Positions 48,350 through 58,527 of a stretch of DNA of 64,000 nucleotides are shown here, piece by piece; positions within the stretch are counted from its first letter, which is position 1; every line of letters starts with the position of its first letter. The notes under the pieces are model-generated. The model saw only the letters and a list, made by a program, of their open reading frames with translations, ran no database searches and was not told the DNA's origin. Position numbers and translations under genes: made by a program. This DNA comes from Eubacterium sp. (GTDB taxonomy: Bacteria; Bacillota; Clostridia; Oscillospirales; Ruminococcaceae): positions 1 through 64,000 of the forward strand of contig JAISVH010000117.1 of the NCBI GenBank assembly GCA_031271685.1, given 5' to 3'.

Positions 48350-48487
48350 ATTATTACGTGTCTTCTTACCGCCGAATCGCTTTGATTTTCCATCAAACAT
48401 CGACGGATATTTGCGGCAAAATTGCCTAGTTTGACAAAAAATCCGGCTGCATGCTTTTCACGCCAGAACTGTGCGGTATAGCCTTAA
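48350..48487. repeat. Repeat B copy (long variant)
   Basis: ...CATCGACGGATATTTGCGGCAAAATTGCCTAGTTTGACAAAAAATCCGGCTGCATGCTTTTCACGCCAGAACTGTGCGGTATAGCCTTAA. Confidence 0.75.
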
Positions 48488-49458
48488 TCTTTTTTCCTAT
48501 AACTTTGCTTCTGCCGCTCCAAATAAAAAAAACCTTTTTTAACTATTGCGAAAACGTCTTTTTTTATGTTTATTTTTCCTCTGCCATCTGCTAAAATATC
48601 TCTTATGCCGTATATCAAAAGCTTTGAGGGAGATATGTTATTTTGGCTTAAAATAATAGCTATTATACGGTTTAAAACCGGAGACGGCACCGTGTTTAAA
48701 ATTTCCGCGCTGTATTTATCATTTTCGTTTGCCTTACTCAATGTTTCCGCGGCAAACCCCGCGATAAACTCCTCATCCCGCCTTAGCTCATCAGTCATAC
48801 GGTTAACGGCGTCTAAAACCGCCGGATTTATGCCCCGAAGCAAAGGAATAATATTGTTGCGTATACGATTTCTCGTATACTCGTCTAGCAGATTTGTTGA
48901 ATCGGTCACATATTCTAAATTATTTTCACGGCAATATTGCTCAACCTCCGCTCTCCCGCAAAATATTAACGGACGGATAATATTTCCCCTCACCGGAGGT
49001 ATGCCGCAAAGTCCTTTAAGCGCGCTGCCGCGGACAAGGTTAAACAATACCGTCTCCGCATTGTCATCCGCCGTGTGCGCGGTCGCGATTTTTCCTCCGC
49101 TAATTAAAACTGCTTCATCAAAAAAAGAATACCGCTCATTCCGGGCGATTTCTTCTATGCTTTGATGCTTTTGCTTTAAAGCCGCCACATCCGATGACTT
49201 TACAGTCAGCGGAACGTTATATTCTTCGCATAAATGCCGCACGAACCTCTCGTCTCGCTCGCTTTCTTCTCCCCTTAGCTTATGGTTTAAATGACAGGCC
49301 TTAACGACTAATCCTAAGCCTGTGCAAAGTCGTTTCAACGCATGAAGGAGTGAAACGCTGTCAGCTCCGCCCGAAAGCGCTACCGTAACAGCCCCTCCCC
49401 TTTCCAAGCCTTCAAGCATAGAATACGATGAAACGGCGCGTTCAATATTCGCTAACAT
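48484..49458 (-). CDS. tilS: tRNA(Ile)-lysidine synthase
   Basis: VTVALSGGADSVSLLHAL; TAHTADDNAETVLFNLVRG. Confidence 0.95.
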   Translation of the reverse strand: MLANIERAVSSYSMLEGLERGGAVTVALSGGADSVSLLHALKRLCTGLGLVVKACHLNHKLRGEESERDERFVRHLCEEYNVPLTVKSSDVAALKQKHQSIEEIARNERYSFFDEAVLISGGKIATAHTADDNAETVLFNLVRGSALKGLCGIPPVRGNIIRPLIFCGRAEVEQYCRENNLEYVTDSTNLLDEYTRNRIRNNIIPLLRGINPAVLDAVNRMTDELRRDEEFIAGFAAETLSKANENDKYSAEILNTVPSPVLNRIIAIILSQNNISPSKLLIYGIRDILADGRGKINIKKDVFAIVKKGFFYLERQKQSYRKKD

Positions 49459-50812
49459 GTCGATACTCCGCCGTAGTGAACCGCGAGAAATGCCCTTCAA
49501 AATTTAGCCCTATAGTCGCAGTCTCACCATGTCTGTTTTTGGCTATTATACACTCGCAAGAGTTAGGATGCTCGTCCTCCTTATTATAATATGAATTTCT
49601 GTATAAAAACGCGACGATATCCGCGTCCTGCTCAATTGATCCCGACTCGCGCAAGTCGGACAGCATGGGCCGCTTATCCGTTCTGCTTTCGGGTCCGCGA
49701 GAAAGCTGAGAGGCCAAAATCACCGGTATATCAAGCTCCTTAGCCATGATTTTTAAATTTCTGGTTATTTCCGATATTTCGCTTACCCGGTTTCCGTCCC
49801 GCCTGCCGGTGGACATAAGCTGCAGATAGTCGATTACCACTAGCCCCAAATTTTTCATACGGCGCAGCTTGGCTTTCATTTCACCAATGGAAATGCTCGC
49901 GGTATCATCGATATAAACCTCAAGCTGAGTCAAAAGCTCGGCTGACTCGCTGATATTTTTCCAGTCTACTCGACCGATATTCCCAGTTTTCATCTGTTCT
50001 GGGGTGACTTTTGCCTCGGCTGAGATAATTCTGCCAACTAATTGCTCTCGGGACATCTCAAGGCTGAAAATCGCTATTTTCTTATCACGGTATCGCTTTG
50101 CCGTATTCAAAGCTATATTTAATGCGAAAGTAGTCTTTCCCATTCCGGGGCGTCCCGCAACCAATATAAGGTCAGACTTGTTTAAACCGAATACATATCT
50201 GTCCAATTCCAAAAAGCCGGTAGACAGCCCGGTGACCGCGTTTTTATCCGGATTTGCCGCCAATTCTGACAATTGTTTTATCTTTTCTATAACAATAGGC
50301 TTTATTATCTGAAGCCCGCGTATTTCCCTCTCGCTTCGAATATTATAAATTTTTGTCTCGGCAAAATCCAAAAGCATTTCAGATTCTTCCGCTCCGCTGT
50401 TTGCCAAATCATAAATTTCTTTCGCGGCATATATCAACTGCCGCGTCATATATTTTTCCTCGATTATCTTTATATAGGCGTCAATTCCCGACAAAGACGG
50501 AACCGCCTCAGATAGCGCCGCCATATAAATTTGCGCTTCCTCGCGGCTGTCAAACACGTTATTTTTAAGCGTCTCCTCAATTAAGGTGACAATATCCACA
50601 GGCTTAGCGGATATAAACATCTGCTGTATCGCCGAAAAAATATCGCTGTGCAGTCCTAAATGAAAATGCGCCGGACTAAGCCGCTCTAATATTACGGCAA
50701 TAAGCCCGGAATCCAACAAAACAGAACCTAGCACAGCCTGTTCTGCGCCAAAGCTGCCCTGTATCTTTTCATCAAGCGCTCCGACCGGCGCAAACGAAAG
50801 TTCCGGCATCAT
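49442..50812 (-). CDS. dnaB: Replicative DNA helicase
   Basis: EQAVLGSVLLDSGLI; LVAGRPGMGKTTFALNIA; SQLSRGPESRTDKRPMLSDLRESGSIEQDAD. Confidence 0.98.
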   Translation of the reverse strand: MMPELSFAPVGALDEKIQGSFGAEQAVLGSVLLDSGLIAVILERLSPAHFHLGLHSDIFSAIQQMFISAKPVDIVTLIEETLKNNVFDSREEAQIYMAALSEAVPSLSGIDAYIKIIEEKYMTRQLIYAAKEIYDLANSGAEESEMLLDFAETKIYNIRSEREIRGLQIIKPIVIEKIKQLSELAANPDKNAVTGLSTGFLELDRYVFGLNKSDLILVAGRPGMGKTTFALNIALNTAKRYRDKKIAIFSLEMSREQLVGRIISAEAKVTPEQMKTGNIGRVDWKNISESAELLTQLEVYIDDTASISIGEMKAKLRRMKNLGLVVIDYLQLMSTGRRDGNRVSEISEITRNLKIMAKELDIPVILASQLSRGPESRTDKRPMLSDLRESGSIEQDADIVAFLYRNSYYNKEDEHPNSCECIIAKNRHGETATIGLNFEGHFSRFTTAEYRHVSEY

Positions 50813-50937
50813 ATCACTCCTAAATACATTAACTATATCAAAATGCTATATCTCCACGGGACCAGACGTTTTTGGCTGCCGTGCGTACGAACCGGCGCAA
50901 AGCAAAACGGTTGACCCATTTGAAAAACATGTTTTTT

Positions 50938-51387
50938 CTACGTCTCTTCCGATACGTTAACAAAAAATTTTACAGAAACTCCGCTGTGCAATTTTGCCTC
51001 AGCCTCATAAGTTCCGAAAGTTTTTATTTCGCCTTGTATTGAAATTTTTTTCTTATCTACATCAATACCGGTTTCCTTTTTTATCACCAACGACAAGTCT
51101 TTGGGAGTGACCGACCCAAACAGCTTCCCGCCCGCTCCGGCTCTGGCGGCAGTTTTAAAAGTTCTGCCTGAAAGCTTATCCGCCGTATCCTTGGCGGCTT
51201 TTATCTCGGCTTCGGCTTTATGCTGCACCGATGCTTTTTGTCCGGCTAAAACGTTCAAGTTGTTTTTTGTCGCTTCGGCAGCCAGTTTTTGGGCAAAGAG
51301 GAAGTTTCGCGCATATCCGTCCTTGACCTCTTTTATCTCCCCCTTTTTTCCGGTTCCTCTGACATCCTGAAGTAAAATAACTTTCAT
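50938..51387 (-). CDS. rplI: 50S ribosomal protein L9
   Basis: [36 protein letters not shown]. Confidence 0.97.
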   Translation of the reverse strand: MKVILLQDVRGTGKKGEIKEVKDGYARNFLFAQKLAAEATKNNLNVLAGQKASVQHKAEAEIKAAKDTADKLSGRTFKTAARAGAGGKLFGSVTPKDLSLVIKKETGIDVDKKKISIQGEIKTFGTYEAEAKLHSGVSVKFFVNVSEET

Positions 51388-51403
51388 TGATCCGCTCCCT
51401 TTC

Positions 51404-53377
51404 TTATTGCTTTTGGTTATCGTAATACAGATCGATCGCGCTGATAACGCGCTTTTCCGCTTCCGCAACGGTTATGTCCTTCATTTGTGTCCCCGCCATG
51501 GTATAATGGCCTCCTCCGCCTAAATATTCCATAATAAGCTGAACGTTTATGGCCCCCATAGAACGGGCGCTGACATAAATTTCACTTCCATCAACTCGAT
51601 AAAGAGCAAACGCCGCCTCAATACCGTTTAATGCCAGCATTTCATCAGCCGCTTTCGGCGCGATTATCCGCATGTCTTCGTGAAAATTATCGTTGACAGC
51701 TATAGCGCATTTTTTATACAGCTTGGCAGACCCCACCAACGTCACTATCTGCCGATAATTTTCAAACGAATTGGTAAAAAAGCTTTTAACGTTTATTGTG
51801 TCCGCCCCAAGCTTCCTCAAAAAAGCAGCCGCCTCAAATGTGCTCACTCCGGTTTTTAAGGTGAAATTTTTTGTATCAAGCATAATTCCGGCAAGCAGAG
51901 CCTCAGCCTGAACTGCGCTTATCCTTCCCGCCGGCCCGAAATACTGAAGCATTTCGGCCACCATCTCACTGGCGGACGACGCATGCGGTTCATGATGAAA
52001 AATCAGCGCTTTATCAATAAAGTTGACAGTTTTACGATGGTGGTCAATAACCACTACTTTTTTTGCCCGTTTATACAGTTCCTCGTCCTCAACTATATGT
52101 GGGCTGTGAGTATCCACAATTATCAAAAGCGAGTTATCCGTAAAATGCTCACGCGCTTTGGCCGGATTAATAAATAAGCTTTGTTTTTCCTCTTCACCAA
52201 CTCTAACCTTATCAATAAGCTCCTGCCCAAGCGAAGCGGTTTTATCTATTACTATGCGAGCATCTTTCCCCAGGTTGCGTATAGCGCCCGAAACGCCTAT
52301 CGCAGCGCCGATACTGTCAAGGTCTGAATACTTGTGCCCCATTATGTAGGCGCTGTCCGAATGTTCCACCAAATCTATCAGTGAATTGGTTATTATCCTC
52401 GCTTTTACCTTTACATGCCGCTCAATCCCTTTAGAAACTCCCCCGTAAAATTCAAAGCCGTTATTGGTTTTTACCGCTGCCTGATCCCCTCCGCGCCCTT
52501 GCGCCATTTCCAAAGCCTGTCTTGCGAAACGCTCACTTTCAGAAAGGGATTTTCCCGTGGTTCCTATACCTATTGACAGCGTAACGTTGATCCGTTCAGT
52601 AACGGCAATTTCACGCGCTCTGTCTAAAACCTTTATCTTTTCCTCAATTATTTTCATAACATCGTTAGATTCAAGCACTACCCATACCCGGTCGCGGTTG
52701 AATTTTTTCATAATGCCATTGGTTCCGCCGACAAAATCCTCCAACAATTTGTCAATTTTAACTGTTATATGCGCTTTTTCGCTTTCGAGATTTCCTTCAA
52801 ACATATCGTCATAATTATCCACCATTATAAAAAGCACAACCGGATGACGAAGTTTTATCTGCCTTTCCAACTCCGCTTCTTTAGTAACATCATTAAAGCA
52901 TAAAATATAAATTTCATTGCCTTCGCGCCGGGGCTTAATCGCGTTCAGCCTAAAGAGCATATCTTTATAAAAAACAGGAGTATCCTCATTTTCAAGCAGC
53001 AGAGATATATCCCCTCCGTATAAAATGCTCAAATTATCTCCATATTCAATATCCTCAAAACTCTCGCGAAAACTTTTATTAAACCAAATAAAACCTAATG
53101 TATTATCTACCACCGCCACCGATATAGGTATCCCATAAAGCGAAATCTTATCCGCATTTTCAAGTTCTGATCCCACGAACGAATAATACTGAAACGTTTT
53201 ACGGGTAACCGTAATAAGCTTTCCGATAACAAATCCTGAAATAAGGACCTCAAACGGGGCGACTATCCAAAAAATACGAGTTGAATTTATATATACATAA
53301 AACGAAAGGCCACCCAACAAAAAAATCAGCGCGATAACCGATATTATCAGTCCGCTGTCACGATAGAAATTTTTCAT
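51404..53377 (-). CDS. gdpP: DHH/DHHA1 cyclic-di-AMP phosphodiesterase (GdpP-like)
   Basis: N-terminal TMs, degenerate GGDEF, DHH region [48 protein letters not shown]. Confidence 0.93.
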   Translation of the reverse strand: MKNFYRDSGLIISVIALIFLLGGLSFYVYINSTRIFWIVAPFEVLISGFVIGKLITVTRKTFQYYSFVGSELENADKISLYGIPISVAVVDNTLGFIWFNKSFRESFEDIEYGDNLSILYGGDISLLLENEDTPVFYKDMLFRLNAIKPRREGNEIYILCFNDVTKEAELERQIKLRHPVVLFIMVDNYDDMFEGNLESEKAHITVKIDKLLEDFVGGTNGIMKKFNRDRVWVVLESNDVMKIIEEKIKVLDRAREIAVTERINVTLSIGIGTTGKSLSESERFARQALEMAQGRGGDQAAVKTNNGFEFYGGVSKGIERHVKVKARIITNSLIDLVEHSDSAYIMGHKYSDLDSIGAAIGVSGAIRNLGKDARIVIDKTASLGQELIDKVRVGEEEKQSLFINPAKAREHFTDNSLLIIVDTHSPHIVEDEELYKRAKKVVVIDHHRKTVNFIDKALIFHHEPHASSASEMVAEMLQYFGPAGRISAVQAEALLAGIMLDTKNFTLKTGVSTFEAAAFLRKLGADTINVKSFFTNSFENYRQIVTLVGSAKLYKKCAIAVNDNFHEDMRIIAPKAADEMLALNGIEAAFALYRVDGSEIYVSARSMGAINVQLIMEYLGGGGHYTMAGTQMKDITVAEAEKRVISAIDLYYDNQKQ

Positions 53378-53416
53378 TGAACCACCTCCATTTCCCGGTA
53401 ATTTACAATGACATAG

Positions 53417-53521
53417 TTCAAGCATCTGCGGCGGAGCCGCTTCCAGTATTTTAACAAGCGTCAGCGGGGGATTTAAAATCACCCGCCGCCTAAAATGCGG
53501 GATCCATAAACGCGGTTATAT
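53417..53521 (-). repeat. Repeat A copy, full length
   Basis: TTCAAGCATCTGCGGCGGAGCCGCTTCCAGTATTTTAACAAGCGTCAGCGGGGGATTTAAAATCACCCGCCGCC...CATAAACGCGGTTATA. Confidence 0.92.
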
Positions 53522-55465
53522 TTCCATTAATACCGGCAATATCATTGGATTTCTTTTAGTTTTGGCGAAAATAAAATCGCTCATTTCATCACGCATTTTA
53601 GTTTTTATTGTACCATGTTCAGAAACGCCTGAACTTATACATTTCTTAAGAACTTCGGTCATTATTTTCTTTGCTTCCGACAAAAGTTCTTCCGATTCTC
53701 TTACATATACAAACCCGCGCGAAACAATGTCCGGTCCTGACAAAACCTCAAAATTATCGCGCTTAAGCGAAGCGACAATAATAATAAGGCCGTCAGCCGC
53801 CAACTTTTTGCGGTCTTTCAACACTACCGAGCCTACATCGCCCACCCCAATGCCGTCAACCAAAACATTGCCCGCAGGCACCTTAATGGTTGCCTTCATA
53901 GTGGCGCTATCAGTTTCTAATTGATCACCCAATCCTAAAATATGGATATTTTCTTCGGGTATTCCCATTTTTTCGGCAAGCAGGGCATGCTTTTTCATAT
54001 GCTTATACTCGCCATGAATAGGGACGAAAAACTTTGGCTTGGTCAGCGACATCATCATCTTTAATTCTTCCTGACAAGCATGTCCTGAAACGTGAACTTC
54101 ATACATCTTCTCATAAACGACCTCCGCTCCTAGCTTTAGCAGGTCGTTAACCACTCTGCCTACCATCTTTTCATTACCGGGTATCGGCGTTGCGGAAATT
54201 ATAATCAAGTCGTTAGGATTTATGGATACCTGTCTGTGTTCACACGAAGCCATACGCGAAAGAGCGGACAGCGGCTCCCCCTGACTGCCAGTCGTGACCA
54301 CCACCAAATCTTCAGGCGGCAACGAATTTATCTTGTCTATGTCAATTATTAGACCTTTCGGAATTTTAATATAGTTAAGCTCTATCGCTTTCTGAAGTAC
54401 ATTAAGCATACTTCTCCCGGATACGGCGACTTTTCTGCCATACAAGTGAGCGTTGTCTATAATTTGCTGCACCCTGTGTATATTGCTTGAAAATGTGGCG
54501 ACAATTATACGTTTGTCTCCCGCGCTGCTAAAAAGATTTTTAAAAGTTTCGCCCACCTTGCTTTCTGACATTGAATACCCCGGCCGCTCAGCATTAGTGC
54601 TTTCAGACAGCAAAGCCAGCACTCCCTTATTCCCGAGTTCGCCTAAACGGGCTAAATCAATAATTCCCCCCTCTATAGGAGTATAATCGACTTTAAAATC
54701 TCCGGTATGCACAATCACCCCGGCCGGAGTGTGCACCGCCATGGCACAGGCGTCTGGAATGGAATGGTTAACTCTGATAAACTCAACGGCCATGCATCCA
54801 AGCCGCACTGTTTGGCGCGGCACAATAACGTTAAGACTCGCCCCTGCCAATAACCCATGCTCTTTTAGTTTGCCTTCAACCAATCCCAATGTCAAACGCG
54901 TCCCATAAACAGGAACATTGATTTTTTTAAGCAGATATGGCAACGAACCTATGTGGTCCTCGTGCCCATGGGTCAAAACAATCCCTCTGAATTTATCTCG
55001 GTTATTTTCAAGATAGGTAAAGTCAGGGATAACGATATCAACCCCAAGCATGTCGTCGTCGGGAAACGCCATTCCGCAGTCAATAATAAACATATCGTTA
55101 GAGCACTCATAAACATAAAGATTTTTACCTATCTCACCCAATCCGCCCAAAGCGGCAATTTTCAGCGTTGTGGTGCGGCGTTCTGGCTTAACTCGCTGCC
55201 TGGGCTTTACCGACACAGCCTGTTCAGACAAAGCTTTTAGAGCTTTGTCTACCTCGGCGGCAAGACCTCCGCTTTTATTTTTTTGCTGTCCTTTTCCCTT
55301 TGATATACCGCTCTTTACTTTGGAAACGGTTTTTACGTCAGCTTTTTGGGTGGATTTATGTGAGACCCTGTTCTCCGCAGACATTTTTTTCTCTGCCTTC
55401 AGCTGTTTCTTCGCCTTGTCTTCGCTTTTTTCTTTTTTGTTCAAATTTATTTTGTTTGTCGGCAT
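53516..55465 (-). CDS. rnj: Ribonuclease J with long Lys-rich N-terminal extension
   Basis: LGGLGEIGKNLYVYECSNDMFIIDCGMAFPDDDMLGVD; LTHGHEDHIGSLPYLL; NEMSD-type C-terminus. Confidence 0.95.
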   Translation of the reverse strand: MPTNKINLNKKEKSEDKAKKQLKAEKKMSAENRVSHKSTQKADVKTVSKVKSGISKGKGQQKNKSGGLAAEVDKALKALSEQAVSVKPRQRVKPERRTTTLKIAALGGLGEIGKNLYVYECSNDMFIIDCGMAFPDDDMLGVDIVIPDFTYLENNRDKFRGIVLTHGHEDHIGSLPYLLKKINVPVYGTRLTLGLVEGKLKEHGLLAGASLNVIVPRQTVRLGCMAVEFIRVNHSIPDACAMAVHTPAGVIVHTGDFKVDYTPIEGGIIDLARLGELGNKGVLALLSESTNAERPGYSMSESKVGETFKNLFSSAGDKRIIVATFSSNIHRVQQIIDNAHLYGRKVAVSGRSMLNVLQKAIELNYIKIPKGLIIDIDKINSLPPEDLVVVTTGSQGEPLSALSRMASCEHRQVSINPNDLIIISATPIPGNEKMVGRVVNDLLKLGAEVVYEKMYEVHVSGHACQEELKMMMSLTKPKFFVPIHGEYKHMKKHALLAEKMGIPEENIHILGLGDQLETDSATMKATIKVPAGNVLVDGIGVGDVGSVVLKDRKKLAADGLIIIVASLKRDNFEVLSGPDIVSRGFVYVRESEELLSEAKKIMTEVLKKCISSGVSEHGTIKTKMRDEMSDFIFAKTKRNPMILPVLMEI

Positions 55466-55784
55466 TTTTACCTCTTTTTTCTCCGCTTTATCAAAAACAA
55501 CAAAAACTTGTGCAAAGTTAACGGCTCCACACAAAAAATCTATGTATAGCTTCCACTAAACTTAAAAGATTTGCAGCATAGCGGGAAGCTCTTGATAAAA
55601 CTATTAATTTTTTATATTAACGACGAATCACAATAAACTGATAATCATTTAATTATACCACACATAATATTGATTGTCAAGAATTTTTAAAAAGTATCTG
55701 CTGCCATTTCAAAAAGTATCCCAAGAGCTGTGCGGTATCGACTTGATTTTTCTCTTCGGCTATGTCATTCTGTCTCTTTATTTT

Positions 55785-58160
55785 TCATGCGTTTGGCGCG
55801 AAAGTCTCCGAATAGCTTTTTATTCTTTTTTCAATATCGTCACATAGTGCGGCGGCTGTCTCAGCCGATGCGCTTTCGGCGAACAAATGCATCGAATCTC
55901 CTTTCTTGCTCGGACGAAGCAGAATCTTATCCCGTCCTCGGTTTATCATGAGCCCTTCCCCTATTCCGCTGTTATCCTCGCAAATATCCGCTAAAATATG
56001 TTGGGGCGGAACTGAAATCTTTACAATCCTCTGTTCGCGACTAAATTCAGGCAACATGGCAGCCGCCTCTACTAAGCCGAACCGGTTTTTTGATTTTTTC
56101 CTTTCACTTGCAATAAAATTCAGCACAAGCAAACACAGATGCACACCGTCTCTCAAAAATGGCTGTCTCGCCGAAAGCTCTCGCGCCTCCCTGTCGCTGT
56201 TGTTGTTCGGGCACAGATAATATCTTTTTATTTCTTTGCCATGTCTCTTAGCCAAAAGCTCGGCCGCAACCGGAAACGCCGCCGGAAGCGCCGCGTCATG
56301 CCCTCCTAAAAACCTCGATATGCAAGCCAACAATATCAGTCTTTCATGGTTTAATTTTATTTGCCCTTCCCCGCGGCTAAGGCTCATTTCAGCCTCCGTA
56401 CCGTCTTCGTTTATCTCGACGACAAGGGTTTCGCTCGAATGACTTGATATTTTATCAAATATATCCGAAGCATATTCTAATATTTTCTCATTTTTACAAG
56501 ATACAAATATATTATACTCACTTTTCAGGCCGGTTAAACCGTAAAGACTATATTTATACAATTCTTCCCCATTATAAAAATTTCTCTTCGCGCCAAATTT
56601 ATCCCATTCGGCGGTTTTATACTCTCTCCGCCTAAGACCCGCCTCAAACTGGCGCTCCTGAGTTCTGGTCAGACTTAAGCCTGATTTATTTAAAATTGTA
56701 ATATTAGTTTTATTGTTAGATCCAATTTTTAAAACTATATCTGAATTAGTGACCCTGCTGAGATATATAAGCACCGGCAAGCTTGAGTTTCCGCAGTCAG
56801 TTACGTCCTTTCCGCAGGCGGACATCCCGGCCGTTACCGCCCTCTTTATCGCCTCTCCGGCGGCTCCCCCGTCACAAGAGATAAGCACTCCCCCTCCCGT
56901 TCCCACAAGGTTTGAAACCGCGCTTCCAATTTTTACTGCGGCTTCCATATCTATTTCAATATTGGTTATCCCTTCTATGCCATGATCTCCGATCTCAACG
57001 CTAGTTCCGTTTTTTCCAGGGATTCCGCGTCTTATATCTCCTGATATAACCGAAAACGGCTCTATTTTTTTGTCATTCCAAATTTTCACTCCGGGCTTAA
57101 GTTCAGTCTTTTCACCGATGACCGTATTTTCTCCTATTACAGAGTTTTCGCCTACGATCCCGCTTCTGCATATCTTTACATTTTTGCATATGATCGCATT
57201 TTCGACAGACGAACCTCCCGCTATATACGCGCCGTCCAGAATAACGCTGCCATATAACCTAACATTTTTACCAATCGTCACATTATCACATAAAACAGTG
57301 CTCTCTATCACGCTGCCGTCTCCGATTTTAACATTTTTGCCTATATAGCATGGCGGTATTATCTTTGTGTTGTTGGCCATGTCAAAAATTTCGTGAACCG
57401 AAGTTTCAGAATAAAGCCCGTCGGCTAGCTTTTTCCCGGACAACTCACATTTTACCAGACAATTAAGCATATCCTTCTGGCTTTCACGATACGTCTCCAA
57501 GCACCCAATATCGCACCAATAGCCGTCTGCCTTATAATTATACAGCGGCATCCCCTGTTTTATCATTTCGGGAAATACGTCTTTTGCAAAATCCCACATT
57601 TTTCCTTCTGGAATAAGCTTGAGAACAGACGGATTCATAATATATATACCAGTGTTCGCATAATCAGTAGTGCAGCTAAGATAAGACGGCTTTTCAGAAA
57701 AACCGGTTATCCGCCCCCCTCTGTCTATAACCAATCCATATTCCCTAGGATCGTTTACTCTTTTTGAAACTATAGTGACGACAGCCATTTTTTGCTTTTG
57801 AAAATTAAAAGCTCCTCTCAAATCAAAGTCGCATAACGCGTCCCCGCTTATAACTAAAAAATCTTCTTCTATATGTCCGGCTGCGTTTCTAACGCAACCC
57901 GCTGTCCCAAGCGGTTCGTCTTCATAAATAAAAGATAGTCTAATCCCTTTATATTTTCCGCTCTCAAAGCGTCTTTCTATCATCTCTCCCCTATACCGTA
58001 GTGTAAAAATAGCCTCCTTGCAGCCGCAGCGCGCAAGCAGGTCAAGGATATAGTCCACGGCGGGTCGATTACATAGTTTTGTCAAAGGTTTAGGCATGCC
58101 TGCGGTCAGGGGTAGAAGCCTGCTTCCCTCTCCGCCTGCCATAATTATTGCTTTCATCAT
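55785..58160 (-). CDS. Nucleotidyltransferase-LbH-phosphomannomutase fusion
   Basis: MKAIIMAGGEGSRLLPLTAGMPKPLTKLCNRP; hexapeptide-repeat middle; C-terminal phosphohexomutase-like region. Confidence 0.88.
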   Translation of the reverse strand: MMKAIIMAGGEGSRLLPLTAGMPKPLTKLCNRPAVDYILDLLARCGCKEAIFTLRYRGEMIERRFESGKYKGIRLSFIYEDEPLGTAGCVRNAAGHIEEDFLVISGDALCDFDLRGAFNFQKQKMAVVTIVSKRVNDPREYGLVIDRGGRITGFSEKPSYLSCTTDYANTGIYIMNPSVLKLIPEGKMWDFAKDVFPEMIKQGMPLYNYKADGYWCDIGCLETYRESQKDMLNCLVKCELSGKKLADGLYSETSVHEIFDMANNTKIIPPCYIGKNVKIGDGSVIESTVLCDNVTIGKNVRLYGSVILDGAYIAGGSSVENAIICKNVKICRSGIVGENSVIGENTVIGEKTELKPGVKIWNDKKIEPFSVISGDIRRGIPGKNGTSVEIGDHGIEGITNIEIDMEAAVKIGSAVSNLVGTGGGVLISCDGGAAGEAIKRAVTAGMSACGKDVTDCGNSSLPVLIYLSRVTNSDIVLKIGSNNKTNITILNKSGLSLTRTQERQFEAGLRRREYKTAEWDKFGAKRNFYNGEELYKYSLYGLTGLKSEYNIFVSCKNEKILEYASDIFDKISSHSSETLVVEINEDGTEAEMSLSRGEGQIKLNHERLILLACISRFLGGHDAALPAAFPVAAELLAKRHGKEIKRYYLCPNNNSDREARELSARQPFLRDGVHLCLLVLNFIASERKKSKNRFGLVEAAAMLPEFSREQRIVKISVPPQHILADICEDNSGIGEGLMINRGRDKILLRPSKKGDSMHLFAESASAETAAALCDDIEKRIKSYSETFAPNA

Positions 58161-58302
58161 TAGTCCCCCGAAATAATTATTTCGCTTTAATTTATTTTGC
58201 TTTACGATTAATTAATTATTCATATGGGATTAACAAATTATGGCGCAGTATCATAAAATACAAAGAAATGCTATCGAATTAAAATTACATGGGGGCGATT
58301 TC

Positions 58303-58527
58303 TTGAAATCTTTTCTTTTGATGATGCAGTCAAACACTGAAGCAAATAAGGCGAAGTATCACCTTAACAGACTTAAGATAAACAGCGTGGTTGAAAAAAT
58401 CACGTCACAAAATCAAGGCTGCAGCTATGGAGTAAGAATATATGACCGTCCGGAAAAAGTTTGCAGGTTATTAAGTGTTGTCAATATCGAATGCACGGAA
58501 ATTAGGAGCGGAAATGGAGAACTATAA
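58303..58527 (+). CDS. DUF3343 domain-containing protein (TTG start)
   Basis: FLLMMQSNTEANKAKYHLNRLKINSVVEKITSQNQGCSYGVRI; TTG after GGGGGCG; stop overlaps the next ATG. Confidence 0.75.
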   Translation: MKSFLLMMQSNTEANKAKYHLNRLKINSVVEKITSQNQGCSYGVRIYDRPEKVCRLLSVVNIECTEIRSGNGEL

